Shown here one piece after another: positions 10,497-22,147 of a stretch of DNA of 64,000 nucleotides. Within the stretch, counting starts at the first letter, position 1; each line of letters starts with the position of its first letter. The notes below the pieces were generated by a model. That model saw only the letters and a list, made by a program, of their open reading frames with translations, was not told the DNA's origin and made no database searches. The DNA lies in NCBI GenBank assembly GCA_001599295.1, contig BCGN01000002.1, forward strand, positions 930,001 to 994,000. The letters run 5' to 3'. Position numbers and translations under genes: made by a program. The DNA comes from Sporopachydermia quercuum (lineage: Eukaryota; Ascomycota; Sporopachydermiomycetes; Sporopachydermiales; Sporopachydermiaceae).

Positions 10497-13034
10497 AAGC
10501 TACTATATTTAGATCAACAATTGCTCTTAAGCATGAAAACACCTTAGTATTTCATATTATATAAATAACTTTGGTATTTATACTTCTAATATAATCGGAA
10601 TGAAAATGGAACCGCGTTCAGACCATTGCTCATCTATTCAAACAGATTTTTGATACATTGGCGATTTCCAACTGTCATTCTTCAAATGCTTTTCGTTCTC
10701 TTTGTTGTTTACTAACAAAACCCAAATGAAGCTCATCTGTGAATTCCGGAATCGATGTAAAAGCGGAAATGTTATGTATACACAATAAATTCCGCTATTT
10801 TACCAGCGAAAAGGGAAAGGATAATTTCGGAGATGAGTTGCTGATCAATGGGAAGACCTAATCAGACAAGTAAGGGGAAAAGGGATGGTAAATACTAAAT
10901 CTAAGGCAATGCAAACACCAACAAAATATTTGGTAAATAAATGGAAGTTCATGTTTTGGTTTATAAATTTCTATGAAATGTAACTTGCAATTGCAAATAT
11001 TGCGTGTACTAGGCAATCATTATCATTGAAAGGAACGAGTATTTAAGGTCTACAGGTCGAATTAAGGCTTTCTTCGTGCTCAAGCATAGGACTCCATGTT
11101 ATCCAGTAATTATGGGGAAATACCATACCATCATCATGTGAACATGGTATACTTATTGTGATATAGAAGTCGATAAGTATTAAGTCCATTAAAAAACTGT
11201 TTTGGTTTCACTACAAATTGCACGAGAATTCAAGTATCCCAGTCTCACTTTGCTCACNAGCTCATCGCATCTTTTTTCGTTCTCGGCAAAGTTAGGAGTT
11301 GCATTTGCCGGAAGTCGACTTAGAAATAACCAAAAGGGGATTACTCTCAGGAGACGAAAGGATAACCAAAATCACTAAATTCTTGACTGTTTGGTATAAA
11401 ATGTATTGAATCAAGCTTAATGGCTATTNCCTGAGCGAATTGTTGCTACATCATTCTACCTCATCTCCATTCAAAACATCTATCTAACTTATAAATTTCC
11501 ATCAAGCAAATCCTTCTTATGAACAAAACGATATACATTCCTTATATACTACCCTTAAATTTATCAATGAGATAAGATTTCATGTTTTAAACAAACGGCT
11601 TATCAGTCGTCAAGGAATCCATCAGAATGGTAGTAGAAGATATACCAAACTTCCGCTTCTTCCATTGGAAATAGCTACTCCTTTTCAAAAATCACAGGGT
11701 CAATTGAACATGCTCTACTATGTCACCGTTTCAACAAATAATCCAAACGAAGTCTTCGTTATACTTCCTACTTTTCATAGCTGCAGTCAAAATACCTACC
11801 TAATCATGTATATTGTGCATATTACCGCGTTGTTCCGCTAATAATGGCCCCATTTCTTTGCTTATAATTGATCCGAGATAACCGTTAGGCGACGGTGTCA
11901 TGAATGTCATAAGTCTTGAATTTACTACCGTCATGAGCTGGTTGTAGGATGATCTGAATATAAGATGAAGTAATCAATTATTTTTGGAAGAAGATATTGC
12001 TTAGATGGCTGTTGAATGGATAATTCAGGGCAAGTGAGTTAGTTTTAATTGTCACTAGATGGCTTTANTGTCGAGATAATGTTCTTTAAAAGAAAAAATT
12101 GAAGTAATCCAAAGAGTTGTTGATTGTTAATCATTGATGAACAAAAAGACAGCCAAGTCCAGTACGAGCAAATGATTATCTAATCATTTATTATACTACG
12201 TTACAAGTCTCTTTCAAACCAATGAAATCCCTCACATTCTAAATTTACTATACACCTATTAAACAAAACACTATTTAAATTGTTGAGCTTTAGCGCGTTA
12301 ATTTTACACCATATAATGCCGGTTTATATTCCCCAGCTGTTTAGCCCATTTATGATACCGGAAAACTTACGTTTCGTCATATAAATTACTCAAGCCCTCG
12401 GTACCTTATACAACAGATAGACATAAACTCCTAACCCCATTGGACATATTGCCTGACAAATATTTGTCTTCATCATTTAATGCCCTCTTAAGACTCATTA
12501 TATGGTGAGATTTTAAAGCTCCAATTCAAGTTCCCTCTTAGTTTCTTTCAAATAGCTTTTATCAACTTTTCTCTGTGATTGATTATTCAATTAACCATAC
12601 AATTGTTTTCAAGGCTAAAGTGAATGACTTATTGGATCATTCAATATCTTAACTGGTTGTTAGATTGTGATAGCTTTAAGGTGTAAGTATTAGAAATTAC
12701 ATTGATACGGGCTGTCAGCCAAGGTAAGCTTTTTGCACCGTTAACAGGAAGCTGTTCGTAATAACTACTGTTTCATTTGCTGATCATTAAAAGCCTTTCA
12801 GATATATTGATTATTATTTTGGTAATGAACTGAATTGACTCTCAATAATTTCTTTGTTCCTATAAATTATTCGCTACATTTTAGTACTGGTTTTGAGGTC
12901 TGTTATTTCCTTAGAACACCAAATCTAGCAGAACAAGCAGAGACGAAGAAGTAACAACAAAACGTATCTATACAATAATTCATTCTTCTTGCAATACATC
13001 AATAGAAGCTATAAACAAATACTCTTTGTCCACA
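10497..13034. other. 2.5-kb divergent spacer PAC1/SAT4, no gene seen
   Basis: No ATG-started frame of 60 codons or more on either strand apart from antisense frames inside PAC1. AT-rich, with a few unresolved bases. I saw no tRNA A/B boxes or obvious RNA. A TTTCGGAGAT motif lies at 10825-10834. This length is well above usual for yeast divergent promoters; it could hold complex regulation or a non-coding RNA. Confidence 0.5.
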
Positions 13035-14909
13035 ATGCCAGGATTCCTTTCATCACATAGAAGTGAATCTCACGATTCAAGTATACCAAACAATTCAGCT
13101 TCAAACTCTGGCAAACCTGACAGGAAATTCTTTTCCTTAGGATTTTCTAAAGACAAGCGCGACAAACAAGCTCAAGCATTGACTCATACGAACAACCCTG
13201 CACCAGTTAGAGATCCTTTCCAATCATCTCACAGCCAATCTATGTTATCAACTCATGATGTTAATCAATCTCAAGTTTCATTACAATCTACAGCTCTAGA
13301 TACGAATACCACCAATGATGCACCAGGCTCCTCTAGTCCTAATACATCTTCTGTCAATATCACTGGAACTATTATAGCAGGTACTCATGAATCAGCTTCT
13401 GCATCTCTTGGAAAATTAAGATCGTCTCATCATTCCAGTTCCATGATGGAGCTGAAACGGTTTTTCCGCCCTAGTAAACGATCGAATTCCAACCATCATC
13501 AAACGTCTCGCATGAAAAGCAGTACTACTGCTTCAACACCACCGTCGCCAACAATCTCGTCATCTGGAGCTGGTTCTAGTATGTTAGCTACTCCTCCTCC
13601 TTCACATACTGGCTCATCGAGTATGATTGCTTCGTTAACTGACACATCTCTAATGCCTTTTAATGAAGATGCAGGTGGATTATTCCGTAAATATGGTAAT
13701 TTAGGTAAAGTATTGGGCTCAGGAGCTGGTGGCTCAGTTAGACTGATTACTAGATCATCTGATAATACTACATTTGCAGTAAAAGAATTTAGACCTCGTC
13801 ATAGCAACGAATCGGAGAAAGATTATGCAAGAAAAGTCACCACTGAATTTTGTATTGGTTCAACTCTTCATCATGTAAATATTATTGAAACTCTTGATAT
13901 TATTCATGAAGGTTCCAAATTCTTTGAAGTGATGGAGTATTGTCCTTATGATTTTTTTTCAATTGTTATGTCAGGACAAATGTCACGGAATGAAATCAAC
14001 TGCTGTTTCAAACAGATCATTTCTGGAGTGAAATATTTACATTCTATGGGATTAGCTCATCGAGATTTAAAATTGGATAATTGTGTTGTTACTGCTGATG
14101 GAATTGTTAAATTAATTGATTTTGGTTCAGCTGTAGTGTTTCAGTATCCTTTTGAGGATAATGTTGTGCTTGCTCATGGTGTAGTTGGCTCAGATCCTTA
14201 TCTTGCTCCTGAAGTTTTAAAGAATACTAAATATGATCCTCAACCAACAGATGTATGGTCATTAGCAATTATTTATTGCTGTATGGTCCTAAGGAGATTC
14301 CCATGGAAAGCTCCAAAGTTAACAGATGGTAGTTTCAAGTTATTTGCAGCTAACAAAGATGAGGAAGGTTATATTAGAGCTGATGGCAAGTCTAGATGGA
14401 GAGATGCTCAAACTAAAGCAGCTGCAACACCTGCATCTACGGAGGATCCGAACAATGGATCATCGCCTTCACAACAGCAACAGCAACAGCAGCCACCGCA
14501 TAAACCTCAAATTAAAGGACCATATCGACTAATGAGACTTCTACCACATGCTGCTAGGCCTATAGTTGCTCGTATGTTGGAGCTAGATCCTGTATCAAGA
14601 GCTACTATGGACGAAATCTTGGAAGATGCTTGGGTTCGAGACATAAATATGTGTACTGCAGTTCCAGTAGATCAATTGCCTGATCCTGACGATTTAACTG
14701 GTGCTATTACAATTTCTGGTGTTAAGGAATCTCCATTACATCCTTCCATACATTCGTTCCCAATGGGTACCAAACCTGATACTTCTGTTCCTATAGATGA
14801 AAGATGCGCTAAACCAACTGTGAAATTAGGTACTGGTGGATTGAATAAAAAGTATGTAGTGGTGACAGCTCCTGTTTATGACCATCGTCATACATTTGTA
14901 AAGGAATAA
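13035..14909 (+). CDS. SAT4: Ser/Thr kinase of the Npr1/Hal family, Sat4/Hal4-like
   Basis: Fungus-specific kinase family that in S. cerevisiae stabilises the Trk potassium transporters and other permeases at the plasma membrane. 624 aa from the ATG at 13035; an in-frame TTG three codons upstream is not the start. The first 210 residues are Ser/Thr-rich and presumably disordered. The kinase domain starts near 219: GSGAGGSV glycine loop, VKEF lysine near 249, HRDLKLDN near 341, DFGSA near 361, GSDPYLAPE near 385. The motifs [10 protein letters not shown] and EYCPYDFF are characteristic of Sat4/Hal5. Between FPWKAPK and the last kinase helices lies a 70-residue insert that ends in a glutamine run (14471-14494). 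Sat4 is the best match by eye; Hal5 or Hrk1 orthology is possible. Confidence 0.85.
   Translation: MPGFLSSHRSESHDSSIPNNSASNSGKPDRKFFSLGFSKDKRDKQAQALTHTNNPAPVRDPFQSSHSQSMLSTHDVNQSQVSLQSTALDTNTTNDAPGSSSPNTSSVNITGTIIAGTHESASASLGKLRSSHHSSSMMELKRFFRPSKRSNSNHHQTSRMKSSTTASTPPSPTISSSGAGSSMLATPPPSHTGSSSMIASLTDTSLMPFNEDAGGLFRKYGNLGKVLGSGAGGSVRLITRSSDNTTFAVKEFRPRHSNESEKDYARKVTTEFCIGSTLHHVNIIETLDIIHEGSKFFEVMEYCPYDFFSIVMSGQMSRNEINCCFKQIISGVKYLHSMGLAHRDLKLDNCVVTADGIVKLIDFGSAVVFQYPFEDNVVLAHGVVGSDPYLAPEVLKNTKYDPQPTDVWSLAIIYCCMVLRRFPWKAPKLTDGSFKLFAANKDEEGYIRADGKSRWRDAQTKAAATPASTEDPNNGSSPSQQQQQQQPPHKPQIKGPYRLMRLLPHAARPIVARMLELDPVSRATMDEILEDAWVRDINMCTAVPVDQLPDPDDLTGAITISGVKESPLHPSIHSFPMGTKPDTSVPIDERCAKPTVKLGTGGLNKKYVVVTAPVYDHRHTFVKE
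14471..14494 (+). repeat. CAG/CAA repeat coding a glutamine run
   Basis: Short CAR trinucleotide run inside the kinase coding sequence, encoding seven or eight consecutive Gln residues in the insert of the C-lobe. Likely variable in length between strains. Confidence 0.8.
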
Positions 14910-15254
14910 GCCTCATAACATTGGCTGGTTTGTTATTTGGTAGTTATTGACAATTACAAGTTGAAGATAGAGTTTTTAGTTATGATCATAGACTCTTTGG
15001 TGAGTCGTAGCTATATAGTAGTTACTGTTATAATTAGTAATTATACTTATAAATACAATTGGTACTGTTACTATTTATATTCTCACCTTGGAAGTCATTC
15101 CTATATGATGAACATTATAGCTATAACTAGGTTTAATCATAGTATACTGAGTTCTATCCTATCTGCTCCATGAGTTTTGAATAGGTGTATACGTCTTTAT
15201 TCGTTTATATTTAGTTTAATGGTTATATTTGCATGTTTAAATATGTACGTACAT
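14910..15254. other. Convergent 3' spacer
   Basis: 345 bp of AT-rich DNA between the convergent stops of the SAT4-type kinase and the LETM1-like gene. Nothing beyond 3' UTR-like sequence is visible. Confidence 0.5.
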
Positions 15255-17081
15255 TCACTGTATTTCTTTCTCTCTCATATTAACAAGTCTTTCAACATCA
15301 CTTTGACCCAAGCCAGCGCCATAGTTTCTAGCTTCTTTAACAAATCTAGTAAATGGTGGCCATGAGACATCAACTTTCACTCTTCCTTCATCGTCCAGGG
15401 GTAATTCTATAGTGCTGTAAGCTTCCACAACATCTTTCATCAATTCCCATAAGTCAGATTGAGTAAGATTAGAAATTCCAATCAAGCCTTCATTGGCAAC
15501 AGAGAAGTTTGAACCAAATAGTAAGAGTTTTATTCTCATCGCATCATCTTTCATGACGCCAGAGTCACGATCGTATTGTATGACATATTCCTGTTTAGCT
15601 TCCCGTGTTACCAATTTTTCTGCTTTACTATCATTCTGAAAAACATCAATTCCTCTTGTTAAACAACCTTCTACTAATTCATTATGACTGAGTCCCCAGA
15701 CACCTCCGAACTTACTAATTAAAAAGTCATCAGCACGAGTACTTTCAGTCCAACGAGTAATCAATTGTCCTGCTCTAGAAGCAGGATACAACACGCCAGG
15801 AACATATTCCCACTTCAATCTCAATGATGACAACAAACATTGACGTAAAGANTCAGCTTCTGCAGACGTCGATAATGCTGATTCCATTGCAGTTGAACGC
15901 ATAGCTTGCGTTAATACAGGAACGAGATTATTAGTAGTTAAAGAAGACGTGGAGGAATATACCAGTTTTTTCACATGATCTTTTATACTTTCAACTCTGT
16001 TTTTGGTAATATCGTCAAGAAGAGCTGATCTCGTCCTCAACATAATCTTTTCAATGAATTCTGGCCGAGCAGTTGATGGGACCCATTTGGGAAACAGGAT
16101 AGGGACTAAAGGAGCAGCAGGAACAACAAATAAAGACAACGGCAATGCAAAAAACAGAGCCTTATTGAAATTCGACGCTGTTCTACAAGCAATTTGATAT
16201 TGAGATCTGGTGATAGATTCGGGAGCCGGTAACGTGATTAACACATTATTTTTCTTATTGGACCTATCACTACCTCGTTTAGAAACTGTGGTAGATGTGA
16301 AAAAAGCAGTAGGAGCTAGTTTCTTCTCCAAAATCTCAGATCGAGCAGCAGCAAGAATTTCTTGTGTCATAGCATCTAATATTGCTTGCCTAGTTTTGAA
16401 TACAGTTGATTGTGATGATGAAGATGCTTTGAAATGATGACTAAAAGTACGGAGAAACCTTTTAGTTTTCATCCAAGTGAATACATGATAAAGTAGTGAT
16501 TCAAAATGTAGGGTATATGCATCCAAGACCAATTTAATTGTTTTGGCAATTGGATTGAAATGTTTATCTTTCCATGTGTGTTTCAGTGTACTATGATCAG
16601 GAAAAGTTCTATCAGCATTTAACATATCATGCATATCTTCCTTTGATGATATGTTGGATCTTAGTTTGCTGGGTGCTTTGCCAGATAAAACGTCTGCCTG
16701 ATCATTAATTGTGAACATAGGAAGGTAGCCGAACCAATTATGGGCAAAAATCGAGTTCTGCTTGATAGTGAAGTTATAGTTGTATATATCGATTAGAGGA
16801 GCACTTGGTGAATTCGGGTTTGTTGATTGTGCGTTATCACTGGATTGGATGAAGTTTGCGGAAAATGCTGATCTAGTATTCGTTATTTCTCCATGTTGGC
16901 TCTTCTGCATGGACTTTGAGGTTTTGAGACCTTTGATTTTCTCATCCGGAAATAGGATATCAACAGCCTTTTTAGAATCTTTTTGAATTTGGCTTTGACT
17001 GCTTTGAAATCTTACTGCCATCGTTTGAGCAAAAACTCTATGAACATGTTGATAAGGTGATAATCTATACCTTGACAACAT
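15255..17081 (-). CDS. LETM1-like mitochondrial inner-membrane protein
   Basis: 608 aa. The N terminus (about 1-27) is rich in Arg, Ser and hydrophobic residues, as in a mitochondrial presequence. A hydrophobic segment rich in Pro, near 305-330 (ALFFALPLSLFVVP...), is followed by a soluble region that resembles the LETM1 ribosome-binding domain, including LSHNELVEGCLTRGIDVF near 470-490. LETM1 proteins (Mdm38 and Ylh47 in yeast) act in K+/H+ homeostasis and in tethering mitoribosomes to the inner membrane. This protein is divergent and is probably a fungal LETM1-like paralogue rather than Mdm38 itself. The N at 15852 lies in a GAN codon (Asp or Glu). Start at the ATG at 17081. The mitochondrial call is good; the exact orthologue is not assigned. 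Confidence 0.75.
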   Translation of the reverse strand: MLSRYRLSPYQHVHRVFAQTMAVRFQSSQSQIQKDSKKAVDILFPDEKIKGLKTSKSMQKSQHGEITNTRSAFSANFIQSSDNAQSTNPNSPSAPLIDIYNYNFTIKQNSIFAHNWFGYLPMFTINDQADVLSGKAPSKLRSNISSKEDMHDMLNADRTFPDHSTLKHTWKDKHFNPIAKTIKLVLDAYTLHFESLLYHVFTWMKTKRFLRTFSHHFKASSSSQSTVFKTRQAILDAMTQEILAAARSEILEKKLAPTAFFTSTTVSKRGSDRSNKKNNVLITLPAPESITRSQYQIACRTASNFNKALFFALPLSLFVVPAAPLVPILFPKWVPSTARPEFIEKIMLRTRSALLDDITKNRVESIKDHVKKLVYSSTSSLTTNNLVPVLTQAMRSTAMESALSTSAEAXSLRQCLLSSLRLKWEYVPGVLYPASRAGQLITRWTESTRADDFLISKFGGVWGLSHNELVEGCLTRGIDVFQNDSKAEKLVTREAKQEYVIQYDRDSGVMKDDAMRIKLLLFGSNFSVANEGLIGISNLTQSDLWELMKDVVEAYSTIELPLDDEGRVKVDVSWPPFTRFVKEARNYGAGLGQSDVERLVNMREKEIQ

Positions 17082-17667
17082 GTTACCGTATTATAGAATT
17101 TACCTTAAGGATTGGGGCTAGGTATGACGTTTGATATTAGCATGGCAAAAGGAGTAGCTATTTATATCACTTCATTAAAATTCCTAGTATACTACTGTAG
17201 AAATTGAGAGTAATGATTATTGAAATTAGTAGAGATATTGTTAAACATCTGAATCTTATTATGTATATCTGAATATTTCATTACTTTTTTTGTTAATGGA
17301 CGAATAAAATGTGTGAGAAAGAAATTTCGGAAATGATAAGCGGAAGGGAAGTATGCTGTACGTGGGGTGAGACTCGATAGTGAATCACGTGATGTGTATA
17401 TCATGCCTTTCTAGTTGAATTGAATTAATAAATGGCTGAAGGAAACGGAAACAGGGTATTTTTGTTCAATAATGAGCTGGTAATGAGCTCATAGTAAGAT
17501 TAAATATCAGATTAAAGATTAATTGGTTCACCAACAAATAATACAAGGTGCCGGGTTAGTGATATAGTTCATCGTCAATTGTATACACGCCACAGAAGTA
17601 ATAGTTGATTGATGTGATGTGATGTTTGGTATCCAACAACCCACAGCGAAGTCAGTATTTCAAACGC
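17082..17667. other. Spacer upstream of LETM1-like gene
   Basis: About 0.6 kb between the LETM1-like start and the 3' end of the RRM gene in its longest model. Contains a palindromic ATCACGTGAT at 17384-17393. A 70-codon minus-strand frame at 17192-17404 is judged spurious. Confidence 0.5.
17384..17393. promoter_or_regulatory. Palindromic Cbf1-type site
   Basis: ATCACGTGAT, a perfect 10-bp palindrome containing RTCACGTG on both strands, 303 bp upstream of the LETM1-like ATG. Inferred binding site for a Cbf1-like bHLH factor. Confidence 0.5.
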
Positions 17668-19305
17668 TCATTTCAATAAACAGCTGTAGAGTTGCCTATC
17701 GGAGGTGTCTTGTCCATATCGTAGACTCCATGAATATTTGAGGAATTGAAAGGACGAGAACTGATGGATCACAAATAGACTATTAGTATGATTGAAAACA
17801 GGAGTTTAAGGTATCAAATCTCTGAATAAGAGATTCAGATTGAAATTAAACAAAAATCAGGTAAATGTTACCTCTGGTATTTCTGAATCAGAGTGGAACA
17901 CATTATAAGCTCGTATGGCAGATCTGGTATCAAAATATTGGATAGAATATGATAAATATACATCATAAACTGGTACGATTTGAGCAATAGGGCCAAACTG
18001 TTCGAATTCGAGTTCAATCTGCAGAGAGGTTCTAGTTAGTAATAATAAAATGAACTGATAACAAACGCTAACGAACGATTTCTCAAGACTTCAAAATAAG
18101 GGTATACAGACTTCTTTAACATTTATCTCGTAGTAACCAAACTTAGATACTCTATTATATTGAGACAGACTAAAGCAGGTGGTGTCAATATGAGATAGTC
18201 TATCAGTACGAGATAGTACCAAACATCTTCTGGCACCACTTCCAAGCATTTCCGATCTAACGCTGTCATAATCGGTGTGCTTTGCATTGGTATAAATAGA
18301 ATTCTTCCTTGGTAATGTATGAATGGTATCAAATGTATACGGTAGTAATCTATGACCGTTAACAACAAAGAAACCTTTATCACAGTAGTAATAGAATTCT
18401 GCGGCACTTTCTTCGTTTAAGAAGCATATTTCTATCACACCATTGTGTCTTTCAGATATCGATTTGAGTGATCTTTGAGTACTTTCAGTATTATTGCTTC
18501 TATCAAATAGACTTATAGCTTGGATTGGACCTCCACCGATTTGAGCAATTAAAGAGTTGATACTTATGTTTGCTGGTAAGTTTTTCAACAGTACTGACCG
18601 TTTTGATTGGGTATTCATAAAGTACTTATCTTCCGGTGAATCATATCGAACTATTGAACCATAATTCGGATCAAATGTGGTATTATTCCCTTTCATTTTA
18701 CCTATCGGTTCACAGTCAACGTAAATATCATGATTTTGATGACCATCAAAATCGTAAACTGAGTTTTGGTTCATTGATTCAATTTGATCACAAGATAACT
18801 CTAAAGTGATTCGATCAAATGTACTGTCGTTACTATTGTTGAAATCACACAATAATTTGGTGTTCCTTTTATTATCTGCTTTTAGTAAATTATTTAAAGT
18901 ATCGTTTCCGTTAAAATCACTAGAGATATTGTTCCTAACAGAGTCTGATAAAAGCTCGGTTTTAATCATTTGCGTTGGTTCCTCAAGTAATCCGTTGACA
19001 TCTAGATAGCTTATAGCTTGCGAACAAGCCCATTGGCTAACGGACTTTGAATAGCTCTTTAACAAGTTTCTTAGCCTCCAACGGTCTTTGAGGTTCTTTG
19101 GCCAAATTGTACTGGCCATGTTACCGTTCAAAGCTTCTACTGAGTTTTTGTTGATATCATGATACCCCATGGAATTCTTATCTCTATTTGAGTTTTTCTT
19201 CTCTAGATCTAGCCGCTGGAAATATGAAGTCTGTTGCTGCAGTTTTTCAATTGAGTCTAAAGCAATTTCGTTAGTTTTGTTTGTAGTTATGACGGTTTTC
19301 AACAT
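17668..19305 (-). CDS. Spliced RRM-domain RNA-binding protein
   Basis: RNA-binding protein with two RRM-like domains; orthologue not recognised. The first ATG is at 19305 (a longer frame starts only at TTG). Exon 1 is 19305-18112 (398 codons) and contains RRM1 near 232-315 (SVLLKNLPANIS) and the first half of RRM2 (RCLVLSR). The open frame then stops at 18091, but after a probable 93-nt intron the frame resumes at 18018 with ELEFEQFGPIAQI and YSIQYFDTRSAIRAYNVF, which complete RRM2. In a two-exon model the stop is at 17857-17859 (451 aa). A second intron, 17871-17761, may instead splice to a 30-codon exon at 17760-17668 containing LRYGQDTSDR, as drawn here. The first splice is strong because it restores a domain; the second is plausible only. 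The N-terminal 230 residues are polar and Asn/Ser-rich. Confidence 0.7.
17761..17871 (-). other. Possible intron 2 of the RRM gene
   Basis: 111 nt with a GTAACA 5' site, CATACTAATAG as a near-consensus branch region and a CAG 3' site. Phase 0; the downstream frame stays open for 30 codons. The 5' site is weak and retention gives a stop four codons later, so this is tentative. Confidence 0.45.
18019..18111 (-). other. Intron 1 of the RRM gene
   Basis: 93 nt. The 5' site is GTCTGT (one mismatch to GTATGT). A perfect TACTAAC branch sequence lies about 17 nt before a CAG 3' site; an AG immediately after the branch site is too close to be used. Phase 0 on both sides; splicing joins the two halves of an RRM. 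Confidence 0.8.
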
Positions 19306-19906
19306 CTTGATGTCTGCGTTTCTATAAACAATGACGTCTATAGTCAACCGATGATCGTTGCTCGATAGGTGGATAGCAAATACTATGATAGGACGGGTAC
19401 ACTACGAGAACAAGACCTACTTCTTAGTAGCAAGCAATATTTTGAAAATGAAGCAATCCAAAGCTATTTTGATCAAGATAATAATAATATATTATATTTT
19501 AATACTGAAGGTTGATGGAAACACTATATTTCCAGCCCTAAAGACGACATACTTTGACGATTGGCAAAAGTAACAAAGAAGAGAATGATAGCAAATTATT
19601 TAGGTACTGAGTAACAAAGTCGAGCAAGCATTCTACATAGATTCCGCAATTTATTGCCAACTCCGGAAATGCCAATTTTCGGAAACTATATTAATATAGG
19701 ATATTATATTCCACAGATCTGAGGTATGTTTTCCGAAATATATAACCCATATCTATTTCCTAACCACCAGATTAATGCAACTTGTTAACTACTTATTGAT
19801 TACTTATACCTATATTGCTATATATACAAGAAATAATGGTTAGCAGAAGGTTGGATAAATTACAAATGAATATTGTTGTTTTGTTGCTAGTTCTATTAAT
19901 AGTAAC
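19306..19906. other. Spacer between RRM gene and PUS7
   Basis: 601 bp, AT-rich: upstream region of the RRM gene and 3' flank of PUS7. Holds several CGGAA/TTCCG words at 19660-19735. A 71-codon plus-strand frame starts at TTG only and is rejected. Confidence 0.5.
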
Positions 19907-22147
19907 TCATACTGTAGATGTGGCATCAATCTTGACATTTTGGGCATCTCCTCTTCTTGATGTTTCTGTCTTCATAACTTCTCTCAAAGCCATTGTGGCA
20001 TAAGCCGATGTTCCAAGTTTCATTTTCAGAACAATTGCAGTTCTAGAACCTTCATTTCTAGTCTCTATTATCTGGCTGACATCCGTCTTTACTGGCTCAT
20101 CTGAATTCTCTCTATTCTGTTTCTCAATATCACGTTTCTCCTCCAAAACTTGTAAATCAGTCAAAACCATTTGCTCAACTTGATTTTCATACCTCTTAAG
20201 CCACCATTCAACATCAGAAGGCTTGGAAATCAAAGGTCTGTACGTTCCTGACAAGGAAAATTCCCTTATGTTTCTAGACATATTGAAAGGATCTAAACCA
20301 TCCTCTTTCATCTTATCGACATAGACTTGCCTCAACTTTTCATTTGTTGGATAAATAACGTCGAATCCAGGAGTGGGAAGAACTACATCATAAATAGTGA
20401 ACCTTCCTTGTTCGATTTCTTNCTCTGTAACAGGTCGAGCTCTAGTAAAAGGGTCTTCTTTCAAATCTTCTTTGAACGTCTCATCATCGTCAGTTTTTGT
20501 AGTAGCATTATTAGCTTCAACCGATGTATCGTTTGATTGATCAACAATTAGATCACCAGGTACAACAGATAATCCAAACAGCTCTATTCTTTTACTAGCA
20601 GCTGCGTTCCACACATGACTTTGATAAGCGTGACCATACATAACTCTAAGATTACGAGGAATTTGCATAACAGCAGCCAAGTATGAGTTCTTTTTTACAG
20701 ATTTACTAGCTTTCTCTTCTGCGGAATACCTACTGATTTCTTTCTCCAAGACGCGTAAAATGGCATGCTCAGCTGCACATTTCCTAGGCATTCTAGCCAA
20801 AGCATTTGTAGCATGTCTAGTTTCGTGCCAGATGTTCCGTGCTTCAACACTGTCGGGAGCAACAATCTCTTGCTTTGATAGTAATAATTCGCATGCTTTT
20901 CCCCATTCACCAGCAAGCAAATATTTACCCACAACGTGTGTGGAAATTGAAAATGTGCCAAACCTTTGCATACCAAAGTAATTGATAAATCCAACATCTC
21001 TTAGAGATTCCAGAGCTTTGACTATGTCATCTTTAGAAGAGCTTTCAACCTCGCGAATCGTAATGAGAAATTCATTACCAGTAAGATCACCCAATCGTAA
21101 TCCCGCATCACGATATTTCAAACCACCAATCTTCATTCCTCTTAATGTTCTGTTCAAACCATTCACTCTATCAGCTTTCATTTTATGGATAGACATATTC
21201 TGTACAGTAACACCTCTTCTATCCTTAGTTCCAGCATATCTCATGGATTTTGGGGCAATACGTAGGAATTTGGCAATCAATCCAGCTGCTTCCATAGTTT
21301 CTTTGTTTTCTTTGTACAATACAAAATGAAGATAATCTTTGGGAGCTCCTAAACTATCAATCCCTTCCGCAATACCACCAGGGGAAGAAATGCTTGTAGT
21401 ACTGCCATCTTGTTGAGGGCGTCTTTTAGGAAAAGATTGAGCAGATGATAATGCTATTTTGAATTTATTTTCTGCTGTTGTAAAAGAGTCAAGACGGCCA
21501 TGGAAAGCTTCTCTGAGTAATTGATGAAGACGGGTTCTTTCTTCCTTTGAAGTAAAACTTTTGCTGGTTTCTACATTTTTCCCAGTATGAAATAGCTCAA
21601 TGATAGCCTTTAAATCATCTTCTCCAATGAGATCAATTAATTGTGCTTTCTTTGATTCATCAATAGATTCAAAACTGAACTCTTCTTTAGTACTAGAACT
21701 AGTCTCAGATGTTTCTTGAGTAACACTGTCAATAGCTCTATCTTGTTCTCTTCGTTCTCTACGACGAGCCTTTTTATCCATAAATCCTGTATCATTCAGA
21801 TGAACTACATTTCCATTCAAATCAATTTCATTAACTAGGAAATCAGTGTATCTCTGCTTTAATATCCCTTTGAAGCCTGAGAGTTGAGGTGTGATGAATT
21901 GTGTGATACCGACATCTTCTTCTTGAATTCCTTTTTTTTTTGTGTATTTCCTCAGCTCTTCTTCTACGGATTTGAGAGTTGCTGCTAAATTTCCTTTGAG
22001 ATCTTCTTTCAGCTTCTTCGTTTCTGTTGATGATTCTTGTACATCAGCATTATTGGGCTCACTTTCCACAGCATCAAAGGACCGTTTTTTATCTTCTAGC
22101 GGTGCGACTGACGTGTGACCGTTTTCTGCAATATTTGAGTCTGTCAT
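19907..22147 (-). CDS. PUS7: TruD-family pseudouridine synthase Pus7
   Basis: Converts uridine to pseudouridine in tRNA (U13, U35 of tRNA-Tyr), U2 snRNA, 5S rRNA and some mRNAs. 746 aa (yeast Pus7 676). The TruD signature appears as YAGTKDRRG, with the catalytic Asp near residue 308, followed by the NMSIHKM and GNEFLITIRE stretches and the FGMQRFG motif of the TRUD domain. The N-terminal 100 residues are charged and rich in Lys/Glu, probably a nuclear-targeting extension. Start ATG at 22147. The N at 20422 lies in an NAA codon, so Lys, Gln or Glu; one of the four readings would be a stop, but the frame continues for a further 170 codons of conserved sequence. Divergent from PRP46. Confidence 0.95.
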   Translation of the reverse strand: MTDSNIAENGHTSVAPLEDKKRSFDAVESEPNNADVQESSTETKKLKEDLKGNLAATLKSVEEELRKYTKKKGIQEEDVGITQFITPQLSGFKGILKQRYTDFLVNEIDLNGNVVHLNDTGFMDKKARRRERREQDRAIDSVTQETSETSSSTKEEFSFESIDESKKAQLIDLIGEDDLKAIIELFHTGKNVETSKSFTSKEERTRLHQLLREAFHGRLDSFTTAENKFKIALSSAQSFPKRRPQQDGSTTSISSPGGIAEGIDSLGAPKDYLHFVLYKENKETMEAAGLIAKFLRIAPKSMRYAGTKDRRGVTVQNMSIHKMKADRVNGLNRTLRGMKIGGLKYRDAGLRLGDLTGNEFLITIREVESSSKDDIVKALESLRDVGFINYFGMQRFGTFSISTHVVGKYLLAGEWGKACELLLSKQEIVAPDSVEARNIWHETRHATNALARMPRKCAAEHAILRVLEKEISRYSAEEKASKSVKKNSYLAAVMQIPRNLRVMYGHAYQSHVWNAAASKRIELFGLSVVPGDLIVDQSNDTSVEANNATTKTDDDETFKEDLKEDPFTRARPVTEXEIEQGRFTIYDVVLPTPGFDVIYPTNEKLRQVYVDKMKEDGLDPFNMSRNIREFSLSGTYRPLISKPSDVEWWLKRYENQVEQMVLTDLQVLEEKRDIEKQNRENSDEPVKTDVSQIIETRNEGSRTAIVLKMKLGTSAYATMALREVMKTETSRRGDAQNVKIDATSTV

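Noticed and set aside
17320-17393. Point-centromere-like arrangement (CDEI-like palindrome with a TTTCGGAAA word)
   Set aside because: The intervening DNA is not AT-rich and the CDEIII context does not match.
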